NCBI GenBank assembly: GCA_963748295.1
Contig: CAVVIH010000006.1
Location: 868,001-932,000 of the forward strand
Source of the DNA: CAVVIH01 sp963748295
Lineage (GTDB): Bacteria; Acidobacteriota; Vicinamibacteria; Vicinamibacterales; 2-12-FULL-66-21
Reading direction: 5' to 3'
DNA: 64,000 nt
Part shown: positions 8,949 through 18,054 of the stretch, piece after piece
How positions within the stretch are numbered: the first letter of the stretch is position 1
Layout of the letters: each line of letters starts with the position of its first letter
The notes under the pieces: model-generated
What the model saw: the letters and a program-made list of their open reading frames with translations, nothing else
The model's database searches: none
What the model was told of the DNA's origin: nothing
Program-made: the position numbers and the translations under genes

Positions 8949-9320
8949 TCAATGAACCGGCGACGCGGAAAACAGCCGGCGGAGATAAATCGCTTCCATC
9001 ACGTGCAACAGAATGTACTGGCTGACAAAACTCGCGACGAACACCGTCTTGCCCGCGGGCAGCGACATCACGACGGCGGTGACGTAGGCCCCGAAGAACA
9101 GCAACTTTACCGCAAACAGCTTGATCATCGCCGCTGACGTGCGTTCCGGCTCCCGCAGATGCACGCGATGGACGACGATCCACGTGACGACGGCCGCGGC
9201 CAGCGGTCCGGCCGCGCCGAGGAGCGCGGCGCCGATCGTCTGACGGCCCGTCACCGCCGAAACAGCCAGCCAGCATACACCGCTGGCGGCACACATCAAG
9301 ACTACCGGCCTGGTCCCCAT
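8949..9320 (-). CDS. atpI: AtpI-like ATP synthase assembly protein
   Basis: Started at ATG 9320 the product is 123 residues with four hydrophobic helices (about 6-22, 30-50, 68-88, 92-112). This fits the small ATP synthase subunit I family, which helps assemble the c-ring and is not part of the finished enzyme. The open frame extends to 9404 but that part overlaps atpZ; using 9320 leaves a 19-base overlap typical of coupled genes. The position between atpZ and atpB supports the call, since sequence similarity in this family is weak. Confidence 0.75.
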   Translation of the reverse strand: MGTRPVVLMCAASGVCWLAVSAVTGRQTIGAALLGAAGPLAAAVVTWIVVHRVHLREPERTSAAMIKLFAVKLLFFGAYVTAVVMSLPAGKTVFVASFVSQYILLHVMEAIYLRRLFSASPVH

Positions 9321-9586
9321 ACCACCCGAATGAGCTCGTAGAAGCCGACGAGGATCCCCATCAGCAAGCCCAGCAGAAGCAACCAGGGACTCGTATCGAA
9401 CCAACCGTCCGCGAAGTACCCGAGGCCCCCGAGCACGACGATGCCGCCGATGAGCGTGTAGCTGGCGGCCGCGTAACGCGCGGACGATCTGAGGTTGCGC
9501 TGGAACTCTGTCGCCTGACCCAGTAACCCGTCGCTGTCCTGTCGTTCGCCGTCGTCTGGCTGCGGACGCTCAGGTGGCGTCGCCAC
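9302..9586 (-). CDS. atpZ: AtpZ/AtpI-type F0F1 accessory membrane protein
   Basis: The 94-residue protein has a polar N-terminus (about 1-35), then two membrane helices with the pattern YTLIGGIVVLGGLGYFADGWFDTSPWLLLLGLLMGILVGFYELIR, split here by the DGWFDTSP turn. This is the AtpZ family signature: a small protein coded ahead of atpI that works with it in ATP synthase stability or magnesium/calcium transport. The GTG start at 9586 is eleven bases downstream of a perfect TATAAT box, making this the first gene of the F0 operon. Confidence 0.8.
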   Translation of the reverse strand: MATPPERPQPDDGERQDSDGLLGQATEFQRNLRSSARYAAASYTLIGGIVVLGGLGYFADGWFDTSPWLLLLGLLMGILVGFYELIRVVWGPGR

Positions 9587-9597
9587 GGGTCCTGCCT

Positions 9598-9603
9598 ATT
9601 ATA
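9598..9603 (-). promoter_or_regulatory. Promoter -10 box of the F0 operon
   Basis: On the minus strand the hexamer TATAAT lies eleven bases upstream of the atpZ GTG. The 5' leader would be only a few bases. No convincing -35 hexamer is seen at 16-18 bases upstream, so this may depend on the perfect -10. It stands in an AT-rich gap between two minus-strand operons, which supports a real start site. Confidence 0.6.
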
Positions 9604-9641
9604 CCGAGTTTGTGAAAAGATTCACTAAGCACGCAAATACC

Positions 9642-11168
9642 CTAGGGAATGCCCGAAAAAGCCGCCCGGCCGAGCGACGCCGCCGACGCCGCCGCCAGCT
9701 CGAATACAGGACCGGGGTACAGCCCGAACACGAGCGTGCCGGCGGCGCTGACGACGATGACCGCGACGAGCGCCGGCGAGATCGCCAGCGGCTGCGCCGC
9801 CGTCTCGTCGCGCGCGACCCACATGAACACCACCACGCGCACGTAGTAATACAGCGACAGCGCGCTGTTCAGCACGCCAATCACCGCCAAACCGATGTAG
9901 CCCGCCTCCACCGCCGAGCCGAAGATCCACAGCTTGCCCATGAACCCCGCGGTCGGCGGAATGCCGCCCAGCGACAGCATGAAGATCAGCATCGCGATGG
10001 CCGCGCCCGGATGCGTCGCGGCGAGGCCGGTCAGGTCCTTCAGCTCGTCGCCGATGACGTCCTTCCGCCGCAGCATGACGACGATCGCGAACGCGCCGAG
10101 CTGCATGAACGCGTAGACGAACAGATACAGCAGCGCCGCCTCGACGCCGCGGGGCAGCCCGACGACGACGCCGATGAGCACGTAGCCCGCATGCGCGACC
10201 GACGAATACGCCAGCATGCGCTTGATGTTGCCCTGCGTCAGCGCGGCGATGTTGCCGACGGTCATCGTCAGGATCGCGAGCACGTAGAACAGCGCCCGCC
10301 ATCCGAACGGCCGGCCGAACAGGATGCCCAGGCCCTCGACCTGAAATGCCGGCAGCCCTTCGATGAAGATCCGCAGCAGCATCGCGAACGAAGCCGCCTT
10401 CGACCCGACCGACAGGAACGCCGTGATCGGCGTCGGCGCGCCCTCGTAGACGTCGGGCGCCCACATGTGGAATGGCACCGCGGCGATCTTGAAGCCAAGA
10501 CCCGCGACCAGCAGGATGACAGCGAGCAGCAGCATCGGTCCGCCGCCGGTTCCGGCCAGCGCCGTCGCGATCGATCGCAGCTGCGTGGTGCCGGTGAGTC
10601 CGTACAACAGCGACATGCCGTAGAGCAGGATGCCGAGCGAGAACGCGCCGAGCACGAAATACTTGACCGCGGCTTCGTTCGATCGCCGGCTCGGACGGAT
10701 GTAGCCCGCCAGCACGTAGAACGAGATCGCCATCGTCTCGAGGCCGATGAAGATGGTGATCAGATCGAGCGCACTGGCCAGGAACATCATCCCCGACGTC
10801 GCGCACAGGACGAGGAAGTAGTACTCGCCGCGCGGCGCGCCCTCGGTACGCAGGTACGCCGGCGACATCAGGATGGTGATTGCCGCGGAACCGAGGAACA
10901 ATGCCTTGAAGAACACCGCGAAGCCGTCGACCGCGAGCAGATCCTTCGCGATGGTCATGTTGAGGCCGACCGCGGGCGCGAGCGCGGCCCCGGCGGCGCA
11001 TACCGTCGCGAGTGAGAGCGACAGCAGGATCCGGTCGGCGGCGGAGTCGGTCGCGGCGGCGCGGCGCGGCAGCATGACGTCCGCCACGAGCACGAGCAGC
11101 GCGCCGGTGATGACGACGAGCTCAGGCAGCAGGTAGTAAAAGTCCGCTGCGGTAAAGCCTGGCGGCAT
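9642..11168 (-). CDS. nuoN: NADH-quinone oxidoreductase subunit N
   Basis: The 508-residue membrane protein has about fourteen helices and belongs to the antiporter-like (Mrp-type) subunits of complex I. The region ASALDLITIFIGLETMAIS carries the conserved transmembrane glutamate, and AAVPFHMWAPDVYEGAPTPITAFLSVGSKAASFA is the usual signature with the key lysine on the broken helix. NIAALTQGNIKRMLAYSSVAHAGY is the second conserved block. It translocates protons in the membrane arm. The ATG at 11168 overlaps the nuoM stop (TGATG). It is the last gene of the operon, as usual. Confidence 0.95.
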   Translation of the reverse strand: MPPGFTAADFYYLLPELVVITGALLVLVADVMLPRRAAATDSAADRILLSLSLATVCAAGAALAPAVGLNMTIAKDLLAVDGFAVFFKALFLGSAAITILMSPAYLRTEGAPRGEYYFLVLCATSGMMFLASALDLITIFIGLETMAISFYVLAGYIRPSRRSNEAAVKYFVLGAFSLGILLYGMSLLYGLTGTTQLRSIATALAGTGGGPMLLLAVILLVAGLGFKIAAVPFHMWAPDVYEGAPTPITAFLSVGSKAASFAMLLRIFIEGLPAFQVEGLGILFGRPFGWRALFYVLAILTMTVGNIAALTQGNIKRMLAYSSVAHAGYVLIGVVVGLPRGVEAALLYLFVYAFMQLGAFAIVVMLRRKDVIGDELKDLTGLAATHPGAAIAMLIFMLSLGGIPPTAGFMGKLWIFGSAVEAGYIGLAVIGVLNSALSLYYYVRVVVFMWVARDETAAQPLAISPALVAVIVVSAAGTLVFGLYPGPVFELAAASAASLGRAAFSGIP

Positions 11169-12822
11169 CAGCGTCGCTCTCCAGGCTGCTGCGGCGCATC
11201 CTTCTTCGCCTTGGTCTCGTCGTCACACGGCTCCGTCAGCGCAAAGCCGGCTGGAAGCCCCTCGGGCGCAGCCGTTACGGGTGGCGCTTTCGGCGTCAGG
11301 CAGTCCGCGCCCTGCGCGACGACAGGCGCGTACACCGAGTTCACGCGCGCGACGACGCGGCCGACGGACGTCTCGATGCGCCGCAGGAACGGCGCCGGGT
11401 ACAGGCCGATCCAGAACGCCAGCACGACGAGCGGCGCGAACGTTGCCAGCTCGCGGAGGCTCAGATCGCTGAGGTTCGCGTTCGCCGGATTGCTGATCTT
11501 CCCGAACATCGTCCGCTGATACAGCCAGAGCATGTAGGCCGCGCCCAGCACGATCCCGACCGCCGCGACGGCCGCCCACCACTTGCTGACGACGTAGACG
11601 CCGAGCAGGATCAGCAGCTCGCCGATGAAGCCGTTCAGCGCGGGCAGGCCGATCGACGACATCGTCATGATCAGGAAGACCGCGGCGAACACCGGCATGA
11701 CCTTCGAGAGGCCGCCGTACTCCGCGATGTCGCGCGTATGCCGCCGCTCGTAGACGATGCCGACGATGAGGAACAGCGCGCCGGTCGAAATGCCGTGGTT
11801 GATCTGCTGGATCATGCTGCCAGCGATGCCGACCGGCGTCATCGCGAACATGCCGAGCATCACCATCGCCATGTGGCTCACGCTCGAATAGGCGACTAGC
11901 CGCTTCCAGTCGGTCTGGGCGAGCGCGACGAGCGCACCGTAGATGATGCCGACGATCGACAGGCCGACGACCATCGGGACGAAGTAGCGTGACGCATCCG
12001 GAAGAATCGGCAGGCTGAACCTGATGAACCCGTAGGTGCCCATCTTCAGCAGCACGGCCGCAAGAATCACCGAGCCGGCGGTCGGCGCATCCGTGTGCGC
12101 GTCCGGCAGCCAGGTGTGGAACGGGAACATCGGCACCTTCACCGCGAAGCCGACGAAGAACGCGAGGAAGACCCACTTCTGAATGTCGAACGGGATCGTC
12201 AGCGCCTGGAACTTCGTGATGTCGAAGGTGTAGATACCGCTGACCGAATGGTTGAAGAAGTAAACCGCCAGGATGCCGAGCAGCATCACCACGCTGCCGA
12301 CCAGCGTGTAGATGAAGAACTTGATCGCCGAGTAGAGCCGCCGTCCGCCGCCCCAGATGCCGATCAGGAAATACATCGGGACCAGCATCACTTCCCAGAA
12401 CAGGAAGAACAGCAGGAAGTCGAGCGCCATGAAGGCGCCGAGCATGCCCGTCTGCAGGACGAGCATGAAGACGTAGTATCCTTCAGGCGCTCGGTGATCC
12501 CGGTCCACGACGACAGCACGGCGATCGCGCCCATCAGCGTCGTCAGCAGGATGAGCAGGATGCTGAAGCCGTCCACGCCGAGGTAGTACTCGGCGCCGAT
12601 CGACGGAATCCAGCCCATCCTCTCGGCGAACTGCCACGTCGAGCCCTGCGGGTCGTAGCGGAACCACAGCGGCACCGAGACGAGGAAGCCCAGCACCGCG
12701 GTCGCGTTGGCAATCCATCGAATCGCGGACTGTTTCTCGCGGCCGATGAAGAGCAGGATCAACGCCCCGGCGAGCGGCGTGAACAGAATCACCGAGAGAA
12801 CGTGGGTGTCGAAAAAAGTCAT
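11168..12822 (-). CDS. nuoM: NADH-quinone oxidoreductase subunit M, frameshifted
   Basis: The gene starts at ATG 12822 (MTFFDTHVLSV) two bases after the nuoL stop. The N-terminal part reads well to ..SSWTGITERLK; at about 12478 the homologous frame shifts and resumes with YYVFMLVLQTGMLGAFMALD. One missing base explains it. The rest has the antiporter-type signature VPMFPFHTWLPDAHTDAPTAGSVILA with the conserved lysine before it, and the second block SVSHMAMVMLGMF. About fourteen helices in total, with a longer polar C-terminus rich in K, D and P. Complex I cannot work without NuoM and both halves are well conserved, so a sequence error is likely. Confidence 0.85.
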
Positions 12823-12824
12823 AG

Positions 12825-15026
12825 CTAGCCCGCCAGCAGATACACCGTCAGCAGCACGAACACACCCGCGAGCATCATGAGCGCGTAGTTCTGCACGAGG
12901 CCGGTCTGGACGCGCCGGAACGCGTAGCTGCCTTCGCCGGCGCTCCAGCCGAGAAGATTGACCAGGCCGTCGACGATGTACTTGTCGAACATGTGCGAGA
13001 ACCAGGCGGCGATCGTCGTCAGCCAGCCCCAGGCGTTGACGAAGCCGTCGACCACGCGCGCGTCGAAGCGCCACAGCCCCTGCGCGCCGGAAGTGGTCGC
13101 GCGCACGACGGTCGCGTCGTAGATCTCGTCGACGTAGTACTTGTTGAGAAGCAGCCGGTGCAGGCCGCGCCAGCGTTCGGCCAGCCTGTCCGCCAGGCCG
13201 GTGCGCGACTCGTAGATGTGGCGCGCGGTCAGGATGCCGGCCGCCGCGACGAGCACGGAGGCCAGCATCAGTCCCAGCTCCACCGCGACGGACAGGTGCT
13301 CGCCTGCCGGCGCCTCGGCGCCGTGGCCCGCAAACGCCGGCGCGAGAAAATGCTCGAACCAGTTGCTGCCGCCGAGCGCGGCGGGAACGCCGACAAACCC
13401 GGCAACCACCGCGCCAGCGGCGAGCGCCATCAGCGGCAGCGTCATCGCGCCCGGCGACTCGTGCGGTCCATGCCACACGTGCACCGGCGCAACGACATCG
13501 GCGGCGCCATGGGTGACCTCGTGTTCGCTCCGCTGTGCCTGCCCGTGCGCGTGCGCGTCGAGCGGATGCCTGGCGCCGTGCACGGCCGCCTCGAGCGCCG
13601 CCGCCGGCGACGCGTGCACCGGCCACTCGGGCCCTCGATACTTGCCGAAGAACATCAGGTAGATCAGCCGGAACATGTAGAACGCGGTGAGACACGCCGA
13701 GGCAACCGCGGCGACCCACAGCAGCCGCGCGAGCCCCTCCGGCAGGCTTCCGCCGAGGAAGGTCCGATAGAGGATCTCGTCCTTGCTGAAGAACCCCGAC
13801 ATCGGCGGAATGCCGGCGATCGCCAGCGTGCCGATCAGCATCGTCCAGAATGTGACCGGCATGAACTTCCGCAGCCCGCCCATGCGCTGCATGTCCTGCT
13901 CGCCCGCCATCGCATGGATGACGGAGCCGCTGCCAAGAAACAACAGCGCCTTGAAGAACGCGTGCGTCATCAGGTGGAAGATCGCGGCGCCGAACGCTCC
14001 GACTCCGGTGGCCAGGAACATCAACCCGAGCTGCGAGACGGTCGAGTACGCGAGCACGCGCTTGATGTCGGTCTGGACGACGGCAATGGTGGCGGCCATC
14101 AATGCCGTCGCCACGCCGACGATCGCCACGACTTCCATCACCACCGGCGCGTGCGAGAACAGCGAGGCGTTCCGCGCCACCATATAAACACCAGCCGTCA
14201 CCATCGTCGCGGCATGGATCAGCGCGGAGACCGGCGTCGGCCCTTCCATCGCGTCGGGCAGCCAGACGTGCAGCGGAAGCTGCGCGCTCTTCCCCGCCGC
14301 GCCGACGAACAGCAGCAGGCAGATCAGCGTCAGCGCGCCGAAGCCCGTCTGCGCCGTCTCGATCGGCATGATCGTCGCCCGCCCGGCAACCGCGTTGAAG
14401 TCAACCGTGCCGAACGTGAAGAACACCATGAAGATGCCGAGGATGAACCCCCAGTCGCCGATCCGGTTGGTGATGAAGGCCTTCTTGCCCGCATCCGCGG
14501 CGCTCTTCTTCTCGTACCAGAAACCGATCAACAGGTACAAGCAGAGGCCGACGCCCTCCCAGCCGACGAACATCACGACGAAGTTCGCGGCGAGCACGAG
14601 CGTCAGCATGAAGAAGCAGAACAGGTTCAGGTAGGCGAAGAACCGCGCGTACGCCGCCGGCGGTTCGTCGTGCATGTAGGCGGTCGAGTAAACGTGGATC
14701 AGGAAGCCGATCCCGGTGACGACGAGAATCATCACCGCGGCGAGCGGATCCAGCCTGAACGCCCAGTCGACCGAGAAGTAGCCGATGCCCGTATTGGTCG
14801 CGAGCGGAATCGGAGGAATCCACGTGGCGAGCACGACGGTCAACGTGCGCGCGTCTTCCGGCAGCCGCAGCAGGCCGATCGCCGACCAGGCCGACAACGC
14901 AAACGATCCCCCCATCGCCGCGCACGCAACGGCCGCAGCGACACGCCGACCGAACAGGCGAACGCCGATCACGCCGTTGACAAGCGCGCCCAGGAGCGGG
15001 AGGACGATGATCGAAATCAGTACCAT
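12825..15026 (-). CDS. nuoL: NADH-quinone oxidoreductase subunit L
   Basis: Started at ATG 15026 (MVLISIIVLPLLGALVNG), the product is 733 residues; the longer open frame upstream comes from nuoK in another frame. The core contains FVGWEGVGLCLYLLIGFW with the conserved glutamate, SAQLPLHVWLPDAMEGPTPVSALIHAATMVTAGVYM, and DIKRVLAYSTVSQLGLMF, all typical of NuoL. The C-terminal third has the extra helices and the long lateral arm that runs along the membrane arm. A polar, histidine-rich insert (HDAHAHGQAQ region) lies in the late part and is probably lineage-specific. It pumps protons at the tip of complex I. Confidence 0.95.
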   Translation of the reverse strand: MVLISIIVLPLLGALVNGVIGVRLFGRRVAAAVACAAMGGSFALSAWSAIGLLRLPEDARTLTVVLATWIPPIPLATNTGIGYFSVDWAFRLDPLAAVMILVVTGIGFLIHVYSTAYMHDEPPAAYARFFAYLNLFCFFMLTLVLAANFVVMFVGWEGVGLCLYLLIGFWYEKKSAADAGKKAFITNRIGDWGFILGIFMVFFTFGTVDFNAVAGRATIMPIETAQTGFGALTLICLLLFVGAAGKSAQLPLHVWLPDAMEGPTPVSALIHAATMVTAGVYMVARNASLFSHAPVVMEVVAIVGVATALMAATIAVVQTDIKRVLAYSTVSQLGLMFLATGVGAFGAAIFHLMTHAFFKALLFLGSGSVIHAMAGEQDMQRMGGLRKFMPVTFWTMLIGTLAIAGIPPMSGFFSKDEILYRTFLGGSLPEGLARLLWVAAVASACLTAFYMFRLIYLMFFGKYRGPEWPVHASPAAALEAAVHGARHPLDAHAHGQAQRSEHEVTHGAADVVAPVHVWHGPHESPGAMTLPLMALAAGAVVAGFVGVPAALGGSNWFEHFLAPAFAGHGAEAPAGEHLSVAVELGLMLASVLVAAAGILTARHIYESRTGLADRLAERWRGLHRLLLNKYYVDEIYDATVVRATTSGAQGLWRFDARVVDGFVNAWGWLTTIAAWFSHMFDKYIVDGLVNLLGWSAGEGSYAFRRVQTGLVQNYALMMLAGVFVLLTVYLLAG

Positions 15027-15027
15027 G

Positions 15028-15072
15028 TAGCTGACGACTGACAGCTGATCGCTAATCGCTAAGCTGATAGCT
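15028..15072. repeat. Heptanucleotide array in the nuoK-nuoL spacer
   Basis: TAGCTGA, CGACTGA, CAGCTGA, TCGCTAA, TCGCTAA and GCTGATA follow in register. The word is the same as in the atpB-atpE and nuoC-nuoD spacers, so three spacers in two respiratory operons share one repeat word. Confidence 0.65.
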
Positions 15073-15073
15073 C

Positions 15074-15382
15074 CTACCACCTCAACGTGTTCATCTCGTC
15101 TACGTTCAGCGTGTCCTTGTTCCTGAAGAACGCCAGGATGATGCCGAGGCCGACCGCCGCCTCCGCCGCGGCCACCGCGATCACGAAAATCGCGAACACC
15201 TGGCCGATGGCGTTCTGCCACTGCTGCGAAAACGCCGCGAGGTTGATGTTCACCGCATTCAGCATCAGCTCGATCGACATGAAGATGATGATGACGTTCC
15301 GCCGCAGCATCACGCCGAGCACACCGATCGTGAACAACGCGGCCGACAGCACGAGGTAGTGATACGGCGTTATCGGAATCAT
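15074..15382 (-). CDS. nuoK: NADH-quinone oxidoreductase subunit K
   Basis: The product is 102 residues with three membrane helices, as expected for NuoK. FMSIELMLNAVNIN carries the first conserved glutamate and VAAAEAAVGLGIILAFFRNK the second; both lie in the central proton path of the membrane arm. The ATG at 15382 overlaps the nuoJ stop (TGATG). A GTG one codon earlier is possible. Confidence 0.95.
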   Translation of the reverse strand: MIPITPYHYLVLSAALFTIGVLGVMLRRNVIIIFMSIELMLNAVNINLAAFSQQWQNAIGQVFAIFVIAVAAAEAAVGLGIILAFFRNKDTLNVDEMNTLRW

Positions 15383-15900
15383 CACGCCTCCTGTTTCCGC
15401 GCGAGGAGGATCGCGCCAATCATCGCGACGAGCAGCAGCACCGACGCTACCTCGAACGGCACCAGGTAATCCGTGTAGAGCAGCCAGCCAACCGTTTCGG
15501 TGTTGCCAGCGGCGGGCGCGGCAGGCGCTCCGGGTGCGGGCGCCATCGGCGACCGGCTGCCGGTGTACACGAGAATGGCGCTGACCTCCGCCAGCAGCGC
15601 GGCGGCGATCACGAACCCGAGCCGCGCACGGCGCCGCGGGTCCAGACGCGCCTCGGGAATCGCCTTCAGGTTCACCAGCATCACGACGAACAGATATAAG
15701 ACGACGATGCCGCCGGCGTAGACGAGGACCTGGATGACCGCCAGGAATTCCGCCGCGAGCGCCACGTAGAGCACCGCGACGCACAGGAAATTCGCGACCA
15801 GGAACAGCACGCTGTGGACGGTGTTGCGCGCGGTAATCACCAGCACGCCGAATCCAAGCGTCAAGGCGGCGAGCGTGTAGAAGACGATCGCTTCGAGCAC
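15382..15900 (-). CDS. nuoJ: NADH-quinone oxidoreductase subunit J
   Basis: Started at GTG 15900 (overlapping the nuoH stop as TAGTG), the product is 172 residues with five hydrophobic helices. LAVIQVLVYAGGIVVLYLFVVMLVNL is the conserved helix 3 region with its pi-bulge, which takes part in coupling quinone reduction to proton pumping. A proline/alanine-rich loop (MAPAPGAPAAPAAGN) lies before the last helix. nuoI should stand between nuoH and nuoJ in the usual order, but there is no room for it. Confidence 0.93.
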   Translation of the reverse strand: MLEAIVFYTLAALTLGFGVLVITARNTVHSVLFLVANFLCVAVLYVALAAEFLAVIQVLVYAGGIVVLYLFVVMLVNLKAIPEARLDPRRRARLGFVIAAALLAEVSAILVYTGSRSPMAPAPGAPAAPAAGNTETVGWLLYTDYLVPFEVASVLLLVAMIGAILLARKQEA

Positions 15901-16919
15901 TAGAGGAGCACCTTGAGGATGCCGCTGACGACGAGATTGGCGATCGCCAGGGGGATCAGAACCTTCCAGCCAAGCCGCATCAACTGGTCGTAGCGGTAGC
16001 GCGGCAGCGTCGCGCGGATCCAGATGAAGATGTAGAGGAACACGAACGTCTTCATCAGGAACCAGATCCAACCGGGCACCAGGTCCAGGAACGCCAGCAG
16101 GGCGACGTTCGGGAAGGGACGCAGCCACCCGCCGAAGAACAGCGTGGTCGCCACCGCCGACACGACGATCATGTTCGCGTATTCGGCGAGGAAGAACAGC
16201 GCGAAGCGCATGCCGCTGTACTCGGTGTGGAACCCGCCGGTCAGCTCCTGCTCCGCTTCCGGCAGGTCGAACGGCGCGCGATTGGTCTCCGCCAGGCCGC
16301 CGATGAAGAGAATCACGAACGCGACCGGCTGGATGAAGACGAACCACAGGTGCGCGTCGAGCTGCGCCTTGACGATCCCGACCATGCTGAGGGTGCCGGC
16401 CGTCACCACGATGCTGACCAGCATCATCGTCACGGCGACCTCGTAGCTAATGAGCTGCGCCGACGCGCGGAGACCCGCCAGCAGCGGGAACTTGCTGTTC
16501 GACGCGTAGCCCGCGAGGATGATGCCGTAGACGCTGATCGAGGTCGTCGCGACGACGTAGAGCAGCCCGACGTTGACGTCGGCAACGACCAGCGTCAGCT
16601 TGTAGCCGAACAGGGTGACCTCGCCGTCGAACGGAATCACCGCGAACGCGATCAGCGCGGGCACCATCGACACGATCGGCGCCAGCGTGAAGACGAAGCG
16701 GTCCGCGCGCGCCGGCGTGATGTCTTCCTTCAGCATCAGCTTGAGGGCGTCGGCGATCGGCTGCAGGACGCCATACGGGCCGACCCGCATCGGACCGAGC
16801 CGCACCTGGACCCAGGCGATCACTTTGCGCTCGAGCAGCACCATGTAGGTGACCGCCACCAGCACCGCGTTCAGCAGCACCGCGATCTTCAGCAGCGGGA
16901 CGAGGTAGGTCTCGACCAT
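15900..16919 (-). CDS. nuoH: NADH-quinone oxidoreductase subunit H
   Basis: The 339-residue product starts at ATG 16919 (MVETYLVPLLK), one base into the nuoD stop region; the longer open frame upstream is nuoD in another frame. ERKVIAWVQVRLGPMRVGPYGVLQPIADALKLMLKE is the family signature near the N-terminus, and GGLAETNRAPFDLPEAEQELTGGFHTEYSGMRFALFF is the second, with the acidic residues that line the quinone channel. Eight helices. NuoH forms the quinone chamber with NuoB and NuoD. Confidence 0.95.
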   Translation of the reverse strand: MVETYLVPLLKIAVLLNAVLVAVTYMVLLERKVIAWVQVRLGPMRVGPYGVLQPIADALKLMLKEDITPARADRFVFTLAPIVSMVPALIAFAVIPFDGEVTLFGYKLTLVVADVNVGLLYVVATTSISVYGIILAGYASNSKFPLLAGLRASAQLISYEVAVTMMLVSIVVTAGTLSMVGIVKAQLDAHLWFVFIQPVAFVILFIGGLAETNRAPFDLPEAEQELTGGFHTEYSGMRFALFFLAEYANMIVVSAVATTLFFGGWLRPFPNVALLAFLDLVPGWIWFLMKTFVFLYIFIWIRATLPRYRYDQLMRLGWKVLIPLAIANLVVSGILKVLL

Positions 16920-18019
16920 TACCGATCCACCTCGCCGAGCACGATGTCGATCGATCCGATCAGCGCGACGACGTCGGCCACCAGGTGGCCTTTGACCAGC
17001 CGCGGCAGCGACTGCAGGTTGCAGAACGACGGCGGACGGACGCGGAAGCGGTACGGCACGTTCGACTTGCCGTCGCTGACGATGAAGTAGCCCAGCTCGC
17101 CTTTCGGCGATTCGATCGCGTGATAGGTCTCGCCCGCGGGCGGCTTGATCAGCCGCGGCACCTTGCCGAGGATCGGGCCTTCCGGAAGCCCGTCGAGCGC
17201 CTGCCTGATGATGCGCGTGGACTGGCGGAATTCTTCGAGCCGGACGAGATAACGGTCGTAGGTGTCGCCGCTGTCGCCAATCGGCACGTCGAACTCGAAA
17301 TCCGCGTAAGCCGCGTACGGCTCGTCCTTGCGGATGTCCCGCGGCACGCCGGATCCGCGGAGCGCCGGGCCGCTCAGGCCGATGGCGATGGCTTCCGCCG
17401 CGCCGATCACGCCCACTCCGCGCGTCCGCTCCAGCCAGATGCGGTTGTGCGTGAGCAGCTCTTCGTACTCGTCGACCTTGGTATCGAGGATGTCGCAGAA
17501 CGCCCGGACCTTGGCGTCCCAGCGCGGCGGGATGTCGAGCGGCAGCCCGCCGATCCGCATCGCGTTGTAGGTCAGGCGCGCGCCGCAGTATTCCTCGAAC
17601 AGATCGAGAATCAGCTCGCGCTCGCGGAACGCATACAGGAACACCGTCATCGCGCCGATGTCCATCGCGTGGGTGCCGAGCCAGAGGCAGTGGCTCGCGA
17701 TCCGCTGCAGCTCCGCGAGAATCGTCCGGATGTACTGCGCGCGCGGCGGCACCTCGAGCGACATCAGCTTCTCGACCGTCTCGCAATATCCGAGGTTGTT
17801 GCTGGCCGCCGCGATGTAGTCCATCCGATCGGTGATGAGGATGATCTGCAACCAGTCGCGATGCTCGCAGAGCTTCTCGATGCCGCGGTGCAGGTAGCCG
17901 ATGACCACCTTGGCTTCGATGACGCGCTCGCCATCGAGGCGCAGCACGACCCGCAGCACGCCGTGCGTGCTCGGGTGCTGCGGCCCCATGTTGATGACGA
18001 GTTCGTTCGTGTCAAACAT
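16919..18019 (-). CDS. nuoD: NADH-quinone oxidoreductase subunit D
   Basis: The 366-residue soluble subunit starts MFDTNELVINMGPQHPSTHGVLR, the conserved N-terminal motif of the 49-kDa subunit; the His of PSTHG binds the quinone head group. Later signatures are GYLHRGIEK, RMDYIAAASNN, and the C-terminal region that ends IDIVLGEVDR. It belongs to the same family as the large subunit of NiFe hydrogenase but lacks the metal-binding cysteine pairs. The ATG at 18019 follows a short repeat spacer. NuoD is a separate gene, not fused to nuoC. Confidence 0.96.
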   Translation of the reverse strand: MFDTNELVINMGPQHPSTHGVLRVVLRLDGERVIEAKVVIGYLHRGIEKLCEHRDWLQIILITDRMDYIAAASNNLGYCETVEKLMSLEVPPRAQYIRTILAELQRIASHCLWLGTHAMDIGAMTVFLYAFRERELILDLFEEYCGARLTYNAMRIGGLPLDIPPRWDAKVRAFCDILDTKVDEYEELLTHNRIWLERTRGVGVIGAAEAIAIGLSGPALRGSGVPRDIRKDEPYAAYADFEFDVPIGDSGDTYDRYLVRLEEFRQSTRIIRQALDGLPEGPILGKVPRLIKPPAGETYHAIESPKGELGYFIVSDGKSNVPYRFRVRPPSFCNLQSLPRLVKGHLVADVVALIGSIDIVLGEVDR

Positions 18020-18026
18020 AGCTCCA

Positions 18027-18054
18027 AGCTGTCAGCTATCAGCTCTCAGCTATC
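18027..18054. repeat. Heptanucleotide array in the nuoC-nuoD spacer
   Basis: Four perfect units in register, AGCTGTC, AGCTATC, AGCTCTC and AGCTATC, fill the spacer. The last unit overlaps the nuoC stop codon (TAG at 18050-18052 on the minus strand), so the repeat supplies the stop. Confidence 0.75.
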
